A stretch of 64,000 bases of DNA from Lithospermum erythrorhizon (GCA_019722365.1 JADFUC010002281.1:62001-126000), one strand, 5' to 3'; shown: positions 1 through 12,702, counted from the first letter of the stretch. Numbers and translations are program-made. Notes: generated by a model not told the origin, from the letters alone.

Positions 1-283
1 ATGATTTATCAAGTAAGTGGTTGTAAATTTGAATCGCGAGACGCGTATAACACTCCTGGGTTAATATAGACGCTAAAAAGAAAAGCTATTCTACAAAGAT
101 GTTATAATGCATAATTTCCTGAATAGAGCCGAGCCTCGATCTGGAAGACGGTGACCGCTTGCAGTCATTATTACCGCTAGGCTCGAAAGCAGTACAAATC
201 TCAATGGCCGACCTTTTCATATAGGTCAGGTTGTATATATTACGCATGATATCTTCGGGGATTATTCTCGACATGTACCGCGG

Positions 284-452
284 TGATTATGATCGATACT
301 ATGTGAAACTTTGATTTATGATTCATATGACGTAAATACCGAGATTTTCAAGCTATATATTAACAGATAATCGAGATTATGATTCATATCACGCGATATT
401 AGTGATTATGATTTATATCATGGATAGCCAGAATATGATTCATGTTGGCGAG
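284..452. repeat. Degenerate ~29-bp tandem array
   Basis: A unit built on 'gattatgattcatatcac' recurs near 284, 313, 373, 402 and 431. The last three copies are spaced by about 29 bases and the first two by about 29 bases, with a longer gap between the groups. Copies differ at several positions. The array lies in decayed retroelement-like sequence and has no coding signal. Confidence 0.5.
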
Positions 453-660
453 ATTTTGTGTGACTCCAAAGGACGCAAGGCTGTCAGTACAATACGCTAA
501 GCTGATCATTTCAGTGTTACTTCATGAGCGGCCAAAGCATTCAATCGAGGCTCAAAAAGATATCAAGGTGGGTAGCCCCGCGACTGGGAGGCTCAAGCGA
601 TATGCACACAGGGCGTAGCCGGTCGAGTGACGGAAAGCGGTGCCTCATCTCATTAAGCGC

Positions 661-822
661 GAGCGGATTCCTGGCATGCCAGATATTATTCGAGGCGGAT
701 TCTCATATGCATATTTGGACGTGATTCCTATGTGTATTATTTGAGGCGGATTCCTGCGCGTGTATTATGCGGAGGATTCTCATGCGTATTATTCTGGAGG
801 CGGATTCCTATTTGCTGCCTTT
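661..822. repeat. Degenerate ~27-bp tandem array
   Basis: About six copies of a unit resembling 'ggcggattcctatgtgtatt' start near 661, 691, 720, 742, 770 and 797, a spacing of roughly 22-31 bases. Sequence and period differ from the array just upstream. Such short arrays are common in LTR or untranslated parts of plant retroelements. The assignment to a gypsy element is inferred from the integrase-like sequence that follows. Confidence 0.5.
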
Positions 823-999
823 GTGTGCCGAAACCGTTTCTGAATGAATATGCGCATATGATTATAAGCTCATGTGTATAGTATTATGTAACATCGTATA
901 AGAGGATTCGGTGCGAAGCTGCGGATCGTTATTCATTGGTGCTGCCTTGGCTGATGAGCAAGAGCATGTTATTTATATAAGTAATAATATGTATACGGG

Positions 1000-1500
1000 A
1001 TCAAGTATGTGGTATTTGTGGCCCACTACCAATAGCCGACTCCCTATTCTCTACGGGCGGCGCTTATGCCCAGTTCCCAAGAGGTCGATCAACAGGTTGG
1101 CTGAGAAGTTCATTGATAGTCAGTAGATCAAGATCAGATGGTGCGGTGGCATGTGAATTCCTCATCACCATTTCTCTTGTTGTCGATTGTATATCAAGGG
1201 ACTCGGGTATCAGATTTCATCGGTATCTCTGTCATACTTTCCATGTCAGATTTTGGATTCTTAAGTATCTTTGAGCCAGATAATTGGCGCACTCAGACAT
1301 GTCAAGCTCGTTGTTTTATTGTATATGTCGTTAGTTCACCAATTTACGGACAAAAGTTTATTTTTATTATTATTAATGTCAAAACGAAGTCTTTTTATGT
1401 TGTTATCCATCCATCGTGACTCGCGCATGTGTCATTACGACCTAACTCGTGGCCGAATTCAAGCAAGGTCGCTATAATTCTGGAAGATGGAACTTCACTA
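1000..1500 (+). mobile_element. Ty3/gypsy retrotransposon relic (integrase remnant plus LTR-like end)
   Basis: Around 1090-1125 one frame reads RLAEKFID, and around 1180-1260 another reads SIVYQGTRVSDF. Together they resemble the gypsy integrase stretch that usually reads like RLAE-YI...SIVSDR-TRFTS-FW. Frameshifts and stops break the frame between them. From about 1330 the sequence matches 41666-41830 (shared blocks 'gttagttcacc' and 'tttattattattaatgtcaaa'), so this part is a repeat, probably the 3' part of an LTR. No complete domain remains. The family call is an inference from short matches. Confidence 0.4.
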
Positions 1501-1649
1501 GTAGTAATAAAGACGCACGACCTCCATTCTCGCTCAAAAATACTCAACATCCTCGACAAACAAGGAATTTCATTACCAACAACTCAATCAAACATAATCG
1601 ACTCCAATTATTTATCTAAAATTAACTCATTGAAACCTAATCACTAAAT

Positions 1650-2384
1650 TATGAACCTATATTAACTAAGAATCTATATCCTAAAACGACTAACAAATTA
1701 TACACTAAATACATAAAAATTCAGCCCTAAATATATTTAAAACCAACCTTATATTGACTAAAACATTTGAAAAGAAAATAAAATACCTTGCCGGGACAGT
1801 AAGGCCAAGGAGCCACCTGACTTGTCAATTTTGGGATTTAAAGCTGAGCAAAACGTGAAAAAGAGTGAAAATCGCTGGATAGCGGGGTACGGGGGAAAAG
1901 GAATAGAAAAGGTTTTTTAATTAAGCAGAGGAGATAGTGAAAGGCAAAAAAGTATTACACTTCGAAAAGACTGAATCTCTCAGGGGTCAATATTGCGGAA
2001 CAAAGCATTACTACTACCATCCTAATTATATTTTTACATCGTTTTGGTCGTCCTCGGGCATACGCAATTCACTATCTCGGATCCGCCTGCTCACATGTCG
2101 ATTTGTATATATGATTAACCAATACATTAATTTCAATTCCAAAGTTCAATGTTGGCAAAGTTATGAAACTCACTTGAAATTTCTCAATTTCTAAACTTTC
2201 TAATGTGAGAGTTTTTACACGCCCTCTCCATGTGTTAGCCCGGTCCTTTTTAGACCAAATTATTTAGATTGCAAGTGTTAATATTTTATTCATTTTTTTA
2301 TTTTACATTCATGTTAAGTGGTGAATTTGATATCACATTAAGAATCAACGCATTCCATCCTAATACCGACTAATTATAATAAAA
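1650..2384. other. AT-rich intergenic DNA, no gene seen
   Basis: No conserved protein motif, RNA gene or clear element boundary is visible. An 85-codon open frame at 1937-2194 has no recognisable content and looks like chance. Confidence 0.5.
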
Positions 2385-2845
2385 ATAAGCATTTAATTCC
2401 ATACACTCTCGAACTATCAAGTTATGCACTAATTCTGTTCTAACTATTTAACTTTACGTATCATTCCTCGCTCAACCATCGCTTTTATCCCAAGACACTT
2501 TTGGTGTTAAAGTTAATATATTTTAGATTTTGGGGTATATTTTTTAAATAAATTTGTTTTTTACATTTTTGAATACAAAAATTATTTAAAAAATGTCTCA
2601 GTGTGGGGGCAAGGTGAGGGGCGGTAAGTGAGGGTTTTTCTAAAATAATTTTTGTAATTCAAAAACGGCATAAATCTTTTATTATTTTAAAAATACACCT
2701 CAAATTCTGAAATATATTAATTTACCAAAATATTTTCAGGTCAAATTGAAATCGAGAAGTTAGCTTTAAGGGCAATTGGTGTTGAATAATTTAGGAGCAA
2801 ATTGACACATAACTAATAGTTCAAGGGTACAGAATTAAGCCTAAA
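2385..2845. mobile_element. Foldback/MITE-like long inverted repeat
   Basis: The left arm from about 2388 ('atttaattccatacactc') pairs with the reverse complement of the right arm ending near 2843 ('cttaattctgtacccttg'). The pairing continues inward. Bases around 2510-2560 (a 'tattttagattttgggg' block) match the reverse complement of the 2665-2720 part. Nearly the whole 460 bases can thus fold into one imperfect hairpin. It has no coding capacity. It lies about 0.6-1 kb upstream of the terpene synthase start codon. A non-autonomous DNA transposon is the likely origin; a small-RNA precursor is possible but unproven. Confidence 0.6.
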
Positions 2846-3286
2846 AATAATGATCCAAAACTTTCTAAATCCACTTATAGTTTCTCAATTTTGTTCAATT
2901 ATACTTAAAAAGAAGATGTATGCACTTAATATTAACTATTATCATATTGCTGCATGACAATTTCTCGAACAAAATTAGAAAATTTTATAATCATTTATGT
3001 TTTATTGAATTCTTCAAATTACGTGTAACGCACGTAAACAAATGATAAAGACCTCCTTATTATTTGCATGAACTTACGGACATGCAATCTAATCAAGTTA
3101 CCTTTACTGCTTATAAAAAATACGGCTGTATAATTACGTTTTATTAAAACTGCGTTTATGTAAACAAATGATAAAGACCTCTAACAATTGTATATAGTAA
3201 CACCCAATTAAAAATTCACATGCTATTCAATTTGTAAAGTAACTCATATCGTCGGTGAAGAAACAAAATATCAAAACTCCTCACAA

Positions 3287-3306
3287 TATAAATAATCACT
3301 CACGTG
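3287..3306 (+). promoter_or_regulatory. Putative TATA box and adjacent G-box of the terpene synthase
   Basis: TATAAATA at 3287-3294 lies about 170 bases before the ATG at 3461 and fits a plant core promoter. CACGTG at 3301-3306 is a perfect G-box palindrome, the core bound by plant bHLH and bZIP factors. It sits just downstream of the TATA box, an unusual place, so its role is uncertain. The long inverted repeat ends about 440 bases upstream. Confidence 0.45.
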
Positions 3307-3460
3307 TATCATGGAAAACTGATACCAATCCATCCAACATCATTATTAGAATTAATTTAGAATCTAATCTTCATCTATAAGTAGTAGCATTCAATCATAA
3401 CTAATTAATATCATTATCTATCTGTAAGATAAGTTTCACACATACATACATTTGGTGAGA

Positions 3461-6400
3461 ATGACTAACAGCAGCATAAGCCAGCAACAGGAAATTTGCC
3501 GCACACAACCTAATTTCTTTCCAAGCTTGTGGGGTGATTTATTCTATTCATTTGACGAGGAAAAACAGGTTATTAAATAATGATCATGATTTTGCTTCTT
3601 GTTGTTACTTTTTTGTTATTATCATAAAATTTACTTATTTATTATGGTATGTAATTGTTGATTTGGTATCATAAAATATGATAGATTACCATTTGGTTCC
3701 CTAGTGATGATGTGGAGTTGTACAAAAATCACCAATATTGCAGGCAAAGTTGTCGATTGACCGATAAATGTTAACGACGACAAACGTGATTATAAAAATC
3801 AGTCATTCCAAAACTAACTAATTTATAAGTGATTTTAAAAATACAAGAAAACCGGAAAATTAAGCTTAGTCAAACATACATTTATTAGTGGATAGGATTC
3901 TCTAGATTTTTATTTGAATTCTCTTTTACATAATATACTCTCTCGTATTTACATAATAAGCGGTTTAAGCTTAAACAATTACAAGTCGTTTCAGCTATAT
4001 AATTGATCATCACTCAGCTCTATTAATTACTCTTTCCAGATAGATCAGAAGTGATAAATAAAGAGACAACTTTGGTACTTAATTCTCTTATTCTATTAAT
4101 CATTAAGCACTTAAAATTAATTAATTCAGTACTTAATTTATTAAATTTGTTTGTTAATGAAGTAGTTTAAGTACTTATTGAATACTTATCAAAATCCTTA
4201 ACAAAATTTTAAGTTAAAATTATCTACTTATTTTTCTCCTCTTAAAAAAATCAGAAGTGATAAAATACAAATTTACATACTTCTCCTCCCATAATTTCTT
4301 TTCATATCCTACTTATCTTCCATTTATTATTATTATTATAAGTATTAATACACAATAATAATAATAATAATAACAATAATAATAATAATAATAAAATAAT
4401 AATAATAAAAAATAAAATAAACATAATAATGAAATAATAATAATAACAATAATAATAATAATAATAAAATAATAATATTGTTGGAACACAAAATAATATA
4501 AATAATAATATAAATAATAATAATAATAATATAAAAATAATAAAATAATCAAAATAACAATAATAATAATAATAAATAAAAACAAAAAAAATAATAAGGT
4601 TAAGAAAAATAGTAATAATAATAATAATAATAAAATAATAATGTAAAAAATAATCATAATAATAATAATAATAATAATAATAAATTATATTAATAAATTA
4701 TATTAATAATAATAATTAATTAATTAATAATATATTTTAGTAATCATATTTGTTCTCTCTTCATATTAATAATATTATTTATTATCTATTTTAGTATTAT
4801 TTATTTAATATATGAATACAAGCAAATAAAATAGAAAGAGGGTAAAAATTATTAATACAACTCACTCAGTTTTTCTTTAAATTATCAAATATCTAAATAT
4901 TTTCAAGATTCCGATTAAGTTATAATTTGGGCTACTATTCAATTTAATTTCCGCCAGCTTGGGCTAAACTTGAACAAATGCGCCCTTAATCTAACAATTC
5001 ATATATAAATAGCCTGTGAGTATTTAGAACAAGATGTATAACCGATCATCAGTTTTAAGCAAGCGAATTACACTGTATCATCACAGCCAAGTAAAATTCG
5101 CAATTTCATCACCCTGGGCCTCCACTTATACTATTTTCGATCATCAAGCCTTTGTATACAAAAGCCATCATCGCATTTACTTTGCGCTGAAATAGAAGAT
5201 TTCTACACTTTTTCACATTTTTTGAGGGTATTTTTGTCTTTTCACGCTTTGTTTGTTTTGACACATTTAATAGAATCAACAATTCATCAACAATATCTCC
5301 CATCGGAAACTCAGTCAAGCAACAGACTCACCACCATTATAAACCTCTTTAAATTCAACAACAAACCAACAATTCATCATCCATTCAACCAAAACAATAT
5401 TTTTCTATTTCACCAATTTCACAAAAAAAATAATTGTTTTTTTTTGGGTTTTTTGGACAATAATTTGAGCAAATTTGTGTAAGTGGACAACATTTTGGGA
5501 CATGTGTACACAAGTGAACCAACTCAAGTCAATTTTATCCCAATTCGACAACATATCCATCATAACCACCGCCAGAAAAGTCAAACCACCACCGTACATC
5601 CACCGTCTCTGCCTCTAATCAAGACTCACTCTTTGGTCTTTCCTCTTCCTCTCCCCCTTCTTGCTCCCTCCTCGAAACCCACTTTGAATTTACCCATCAA
5701 TTCGGCTCATTCTACCATTTTCAAAGCCTTGGATTTTTAATCTAATTTGTTACCATAACAAAAGATTGGATTTGTACTCAAATTTCCATAACAAAAAGCA
5801 TCCAACTTTACAAGTTTTACTGTAGCAAATTTTAGCCTTGTGGTGAACTCTTCTAGAACTGTTCCCAATTCAATAGTAGTGTTTGTAGCAATTGTAGATT
5901 GGATTTTTATCAAGAATTTTGGTATTTTGAGGAGTTTTGTTAGCTACAATGATGTGTGGAGTGATGGTTGTATGGTGTAGGAGAGTGGTGGCTGTGGAGA
6001 GTGTGTTGAGGTTGTTGATAGGGGTATTGTAATTTGGAGAAGTTCTTGGCCTAAGTTTGTGCAGCTTTAATTCAAGGAAATTGAGGGATCAGAGGAGAAA
6101 TTTTTGTTTTTGTTTTCATAATGCATCTCAGATTCTAGCAGACAAGTTGACTCTATGCATCAAGCAGAGCATAAAGAGTGCTAAAGTGTTAAAGACACAA
6201 GGCATGAAAAAATACTCCTAAAAAAATTTGAAAAAGTGTCAAAATCTTCTATTTCAAATTTCAAAGTTTCATGTACATTTCAATTGCATAGCGAATCATG
6301 TTTTATCGAAAACAAATTTAAGAAATCCAAAATATCGAAATACTAATTTTGAAGAACGCGAAATGATCTCTCTACATATTCGTCCCTATCTTAAGTAGTT

Positions 6401-9400
6401 TATACCAAAAAGAATGAGATTGATATAATATACTAACAATCCAACTTTTACCTTGTTTGGATGTGTTATATATTCAGATGCACCAAAATGAAATGTATGC
6501 CGAAGAGATTGAAAAGCTGAAAGAAACTGCAAAAAGAATGTTAATGTTTCAAAATGGTGATGTATTGGATAATATGATCATGATTGACACAATTGAACGT
6601 CTTGGATTATCTTATCACTTTGAAAAAGAAATTGAGGACCAACTTGAACAAATATACCTCATGGAATTATTCACTAATGGAGCCTACAACAATAATGATG
6701 GGGATTTATTTTTTGTTTCTCTTCACTTTCGTTTACTTAGACAACATGGTTACAAGATCTCTTCAGGTATGTACTACCTTAGCATGTATTATGCATACAT
6801 ATTACCATTTTGTAACTATACATGGTACAATTTTAGTGAGATGGATATTGTTATTAAAAATGATATACCCCAAAGACGGGCCAATAATTCAAAGTTCATA
6901 TTAGTGTCATATGTGTGTCCATGTAATCTAAATTTGTTAATTAGCTACCCCTTTTCTTCCATGAAATGTTTTTCAAGTAGAGAAATTAATCCTAAATTGT
7001 TGAGTTTAAGAAAATGTAGCCAATCCTTAATCTATGAGGTAATTATCGATTTGGTCATATATAATATGGGACCAAGTAGTTGTAGTTTAATTTTAGATAA
7101 TTACAATATTATGACAATTCCTTAAACGATACTATATATTCGCTCCTCGTTTTAACATCCAAAATAAAAATGAATGTCCAATATTTATCGCTTTCAAGGA
7201 CCATATAACAACTTAACATTTGGTGTACTCTTAGAAACTACTACCTGCATTTCAACTTAACATTCGCCTCGCTTTTATGCATATTATGCAAAAATTATAA
7301 AAAAATAATATTATGAACATATTTTTAAAGACAAATTCAATTATATCAATTTTATATTTTTCTGACAATGAATAAAAAATAATTTCAAGCACAAAGTTTC
7401 CTAACACGCATCCCAAAACGCCAATTAATTCGAAATTGATTGAAAGAATGCATAACAATATAATTTGAGTCTCTAACTAAATCACAGCTGATCCCACTAT
7501 CTGCCACTCAAATCGACAATAAGTATTATTATATTTAACAAAATATGAGAGATAAATAAAAATGCAAAAAATTTCAATGAAGCAGGTGTTTTTGAAAGAT
7601 TCAAGAAAAGTGATGATCAATTTAGTGAAATCCTCAAAAGTGATACAAGTGGACTTCTGGCCCTATACGAAGCATCATATTGGAGAACACATGGAGAAGA
7701 GATTTTAGAAGAAGCATTTCAATTCACAACACCTCTTTTAGAGTTATTTGTTGCCCAAAATTCTTCCAATGATTCCTTTCTAGCAACACAAGTGGCCCAT
7801 TCCCTAAAACAACCACTTCACAGAGGAGTCCCACGAGTGGAAATGTGGCATTTTATCTTCATTTATGAAGAGAGTGACATGAAGAATGACACATTTTTAC
7901 GGTTTGCTAAATTAGATTTCAACATGCTGCAAATACTTCACAAGAAAGAACTTCATCAACTATCAAGGTATGTCCTCATTGAGTTGAGGATGTGTTTGTT
8001 TTTTGTGTGGTATTAGAATTCAATGAATTGTCGATGTGAGGTCTTGCTTTTCTTCTCTATGATTTTTTTAATCGGGAGACCTTGCCGGGGAATTTTTCAT
8101 CTTGTTCACAGTTCACCTTTTTTAATATAATAGTAATACTTTACATTAAGAAAACAAGAAATGATTTAAGCCAATTTGATGACTTTGTTAGGTCGAGTCA
8201 TATCCAAAAGTTTATCTACCTCCAATCTAAAAATAATACGCTGCTTTCGAAAATCGGTATTTAAGCCACTATTAATTTATCTTAAACTATAATTTCAAAA
8301 ATTATAATAAAATAATACATGCAAACTATTTTTAACGACATTTTGAGTATTCATTGTATCAAATCTAATAATTGCGAATTTATCACAAAGCTCGATCTAT
8401 TTCGATTTTAAAACGATAATTATTTTGACAGAGAGTAATTTTTCGATAAGTAGCAGAACTTATGGCGTTTCATACATTCTTTTATACTATAACCACTGAT
8501 ACGATTGACTCCTGGCCTTTCAATACTACTATTTTACACACAAAAGAATGATTAGTTTAGTCAAATCTTAGTATTTTGACGTATCTTTTACAGTAAGATT
8601 TATATCTCACATTTTTTGTACTCCGTACGTTCTTCTCTCCTCTTGTACACAAGAAGATGGTGGAAAGCATTAGACATAATATCAAAGCTCGAGTATCCAA
8701 GGGACAGACTAGTTGAAAGCTATTTTTGGGCCCTAGCAATGTTCCATGAACCTCACTTTTCAATCTCTCGCATTGTTATGACCAAAGTTGTAATTATGAT
8801 TTCAATAATCGACGACACATGTGACGCTCATGCTACACTTGAAGAAGTTGATATTTTCACAAGGGCGGTGCAAAGGTAAAAAAAGTTTGAAGTAATTGTC
8901 TGGTCCCACAATGACATATTAGTCCCTGTACATATTATTAACTTTTGATGACTATATTATTACATTTGTATCATTTTCAAATTAATCTCGACTAAATTTT
9001 ACCTTGGCCTCACTGTCATTTTATCTAAATCGATAATTAACTCCAAAAATAATACTATATATTTCACTTAATATATATTTGAAAAATAATATTTAGTTTA
9101 ATGTTTTTTCTCAGGTGGAATTATAGTGAAACTGACCGACTTCCAGACTACATGAAGCTAGTTTACAAAATGTTATTGGACTTATTTGAGGACTTCATTG
9201 AACAATTCAAAACAAGAGAAGACATAAAATCTTTGATTGTGAATCACATAAAGGAAGGAGTATGGAACTATAACTTATATCTGCATCTATTTACTAGATG
9301 GTAAGAATTTTTATTTCAAATTACTTATTTTCTAAGATGTAAAATTATAATTTTATATTTTAACGTACTTTATTTACTTTTTTCTTAATAAATTATCAAC

Positions 9401-10544
9401 CAAACTTAACAATATGATTCAATTGGCTGCTATTTTACATTTTCAATGCATTTCTTTTGATTATTTTTTTATTTTCTTAATATATGTGCTAATTACTAGG
9501 AATACAAGTAAAAACTAACAGAGTGAGTATTACAGTATTTTCATTTTGATTTAACATGGAAGTTTTACTAATCAATTAAAGCCGTAATTATGACTCTAAT
9601 AATTGATCTTGTTCAACGTTTGAACTAGTTTTATAGATGAATAATAATTGCTTCACAAATTGAATAACTATTTCATTGTAAAAAATCATATAGCTAAATT
9701 GAGAGGTAGGAGGTATACTTAGAAATTTATCAATGGTTTTTATTTGTTTATTTTATTGTTCTAGATGAAGCAACTTGTTACTGGTTATTGGACTGAGATG
9801 AAGTGGTTCATGAAAGAGCATTTTCCCAAATTTGAGGAGTACATGAGGAATGGATTAATCACAAGCGTCTACTATGTGGTACTTCCTACGTTATGTTTGG
9901 GGACATTTTTATTGGACACCAACATGATAGCTCCTATAGCCAATGAGGTTTCTTCATGGCTTTCCGAGAACTCAAAATTTTCAAAAGCTTCTGCTATAAT
10001 AGGCCGGTTGGATGATGATTTAGCTTCCTTTGAGGTATTCTGTTTATGACTTTGAATGATAATAACTTATAAATAAATAATTACATTCTACTATTTAATC
10101 TAATCCCTAAGAAAAAAGACATTGGTATTACTAGAAAATAATACAAAAACATAAATAATAGATCATTGCTTGTTGAACACATGCATATTGACAACGCTAG
10201 TAATAATAGACAATTGTATTCTAATCCTAAACTAAAATTTGCAGAGGGAGAAAGAGATGGGCCAAATTGTTACAGGTGTAGAGTGTTACATGAAAGAATA
10301 TGATGTATCAAAGGAAGAGGCTTTTCATAAATTCAATGAGATTACTGAAAATGCATGGAAAGACATCAATGAAGGATGCTTTAAGCCAACAAAAGTACCA
10401 TCAAGTATCATTGCGCAAGTTCTCAATCTCTGTCGTGTAACGGACTTCGTTTACAAAAATGAACAAGATGCATACACCTATCCAGCAAAAGTTCTTGAAC
10501 CACTTATTGTTTCTTTACTTGTTGAACCCATATTGACTTCATAA
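3461..10544 (+). CDS. Terpene synthase, TPS-a type (putative sesquiterpene synthase), seven exons
   Basis: Exons: 3461-3568, 6478-6766, 7586-7967, 8657-8875, 9115-9259, 9765-10034 and 10245-10544. All introns are GT..AG and phases agree, giving 1713 bases (570 residues plus stop), the usual TPS-a length. Residues 14-24 are a variant of RR(x)8W with RT in place of RR. The N-terminal PNFFPSLWGD block is typical of the subfamily. The RDR motif is at 275-277, the Mg-binding DDTCD at 312-316, and the NSE/DTE motif (D465, D466, S469, E473) spans the exon 6-7 junction. Only 13 residues precede R14, so there is no plastid transit peptide. A cytosolic enzyme ionising farnesyl diphosphate to a sesquiterpene is inferred; the product cannot be read from sequence. 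For exon 4 I chose the acceptor giving LSRWWK over one adding an extra Arg. AATAAA occurs at 10713. Confidence 0.92.
4095..4990. mobile_element. AT-rich MITE-like element in TPS intron 1 (copy 1)
   Basis: The segment shares blocks with 47870-49590: 'aaatccttaacaaaa' followed by 'aagttaaaat' near 4190 and 47970, and 'tatttaatatatga' plus 'tctaaatattttcaa' near 4800-4900 and 49385-49490. The ends resemble inverted repeats ('tttgtttgttaatga' at 4147 against the reverse of 'gaacaaatgcgccc' at 4970). It carries a long AAT microsatellite. There is no coding sequence. The type of element, hAT or other, is not settled. Confidence 0.5.
4322..4700. repeat. (AAT)n-rich microsatellite tract
   Basis: About 380 bases consist almost wholly of AAT/ATA units with scattered interruptions. 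It lies inside the MITE-like element in intron 1 of the terpene synthase. The 114-codon frame on the minus strand here is only translated repeat. Confidence 0.9.
5185..6265. mobile_element. Non-autonomous DNA transposon with ~60-bp terminal inverted repeats in TPS intron 1
   Basis: Bases 5190-5255 ('gaaatagaagatttctacac' onward) match the reverse complement of 6203-6263, which ends 'aaatcttctatttcaaa', with few mismatches over about 60 bases. Long inverted termini around about 1 kb suggest a Mutator-like non-autonomous element, but I could not identify a 9-base target duplication. The interior has no transposase motif. With the AAT-bearing element it makes up most of the 2.9 kb first intron. 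Confidence 0.55.
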
Positions 10545-12537
10545 AAAAGATAGCAAATTTGCCAATTTGGTCCGAGGTTGTGGGGCGAACTGTAGTTTGA
10601 TCCACTACTATTAAAATTTAGTCTTGGAAATTGGCAGATTTGTTACAGTTTGTACTTGTATCTGCCTAATATGTAGACCATATAAAAATTAACATGTGAA
10701 ATAATTGTCATAAATAAAAAAGTTCCTATACATATGCAACAAAATTTCTCATCTCAACTATGACGAGAGAACGAATGCTAACACAACAAAGTTGATGCTT
10801 AATGACCATTTGCGCATATGATACAGGCTTGTGGGAATCATTTGCAATCATTTGCGTCTCGGTACTATTTAGAGGGACCAAACTGCAACTGATCCTCAAT
10901 TACTAGACCATTTCGACAATTATCTCATACCATGGATAAGCAACTTTTTAGTGTTGCCGAGCCCAAGCCAATCCACTAGCTATCATATGTCAAGCGAAGG
11001 TAAATTTGAGCCGAGTCCACTAAGCATACAACTTTTCGAGCCCTAGTCTACCCAGACATGTTTTAGTGATTCCATCGAGCCTAAGCAGAATTTTGGTTCG
11101 CCTCGTTAAACAAGCTATACCGAGGGATAACTTATTCAAGAAATACGGAATGTAATACTCCATTACTCTATAATTTCGTACTAGAGTAGGTCAACAATCC
11201 TGAATCACCTACCGGCTTGACTGGCATCCGGAAGGGTGTTCGAGTAGAAAAAATTGTTCGATACCTGAAACAACCAAAATACTACCAAACTCAATCAAGT
11301 ATCTATTCGTTCGAGTTACACAGCCACACTTAAACTCAGCTAATTAACTGCCCACCAAGTCCCAAAACGAACCCATTAAATAGAAATTGAATTAATGGTA
11401 TATTTAAAATGTTGTTGGAAACACCTCTCATCTCCACTGGCATCACGAGGCGGGTTGGAGTAGAAAAAAAATTCCAAAACATAAAAAACAAGACAACTAC
11501 CTTACTTAATAAACAGTCTATTCGGGCGAATTACACAAGGCACATTTGAACTCGGCTCATTAACTGTCGATCAAGTCCACAAACGATCCTGTAAAATACT
11601 GAGTATATATTAACTTATCGATAATGGATTTGGACCAAGTTTAGTAATTAAAATGTTGTTTGAATATTTTTTAATGAATCGAGAAAAAAAGCGAAACATA
11701 ATTAAAACAGTATCCACCATCGTAATGGGTCGAGCTAATTGGAGTTTGTGTTTTCACTGAATTGGTTCTTTTTAGTTACAATTACTCAACGTAAGGTATA
11801 ATTGGCATAATCAGGTATCATATGAGCTTTTATTAACATGATCTCTAGTATGGTAGTCATTGTAATAATTGTCGGAACCCAAATATGTTTATGATAATTA
11901 GAATAGAGATGTATTATGCATATATAGTTGAACATTATAATTATAATAACTCTAAGTATGTATATGATATAGGGCTGTTAAGGATCCGAATCAAACCGGA
12001 TTTGGATCAATTGTTTGATTAGTTAATCAAACTGAATCGATCTGAAAATCAATTAGTTAAAAATCGAGTGGAATCCGTAAATCATAATTGGTTCGGAAAA
12101 GGATCGCTAAAATGATTAGTAAATCGGTTCGTAAATCGATTCGAAAATAGTTTCGTACTTAATTCGTATTAATTTGTAATTAATTTGTAATTAAATTGTA
12201 TCAATTTGTATTAATTCAGTTCGACTCTTATTTTGTTAGTGGGTTATCACTTATTTGGTGTAATGATCTTATAAAAAGAATAATATAAACGAAATTAACG
12301 AGCGATTTCAGAGCGATTTAAAACAAATCCTGAATCATACTAGCGAATCGTAACATGTTTGAATTACCAAAACGAACGAATTTCGAACCAGTTTTAATGA
12401 ACTGATTAATGAACCCACTTAGTGGGATAAGCTTGGTTTGGTTATGTCTATAAAAAATTACAAGAAAATAGTATTGTAGAAATATTTTTAAAGACAAATT
12501 CAATGATATCATTTTATACTTGTTGAAATAAAAACAT
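10545..12537. other. Downstream intergenic DNA, repeat-like
   Basis: The terpene synthase 3' untranslated region lies at the start. Around 10940-11600 are blocks of the 'gagctcggctcatta' type seen in non-coding plant hAT-like repeats. From about 11970 ('tagggctgttaagg') to 12450 runs a stretch rich in 'aatcgattcg' and 'aaatcggttcg' words, also like a decayed hAT-type element. No protein domain or RNA gene was recognised. Confidence 0.4.
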
Positions 12538-12702
12538 TACTCCCTCCATCCCATGAAGATTGCCTACTTCAACACTTTTTTATCTCTCATAACTTTTCTC
12601 ATATGACAACGTTTACTTGTCTTTTTAGAGATAGACCAATTTTAATTAGTCATCATTTTTAAAATGTTAAAACTGGATAATTTTTACGGAATGAAGGGAG
12701 TA
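12538..12702. mobile_element. Stowaway-type MITE
   Basis: The 165-base element begins 'ctccctccatcccatgaa' and ends 'ttacggaatgaagggag', an inverted terminal repeat with the CTCCCTCC ends of Stowaway/mariner MITEs. TA dinucleotides flank both sides, matching their target site. The interior is AT-rich and non-coding. A plant mariner transposase, the related autonomous family, is at the right end of this window, but a direct link between the two is not shown. Confidence 0.75.

Noticed and set aside
4313..4657. 114-codon minus-strand open frame
   Set aside because: It is the translation of an AAT microsatellite: almost only Ile, Tyr, Leu and Phe.
8651..8656. Alternative acceptor for TPS exon 4 at 8653
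   Set aside because: It would add an Arg (LSRRWWK). The acceptor at 8656 gives LSRWWK, the usual TPS-a sequence, in the same frame.
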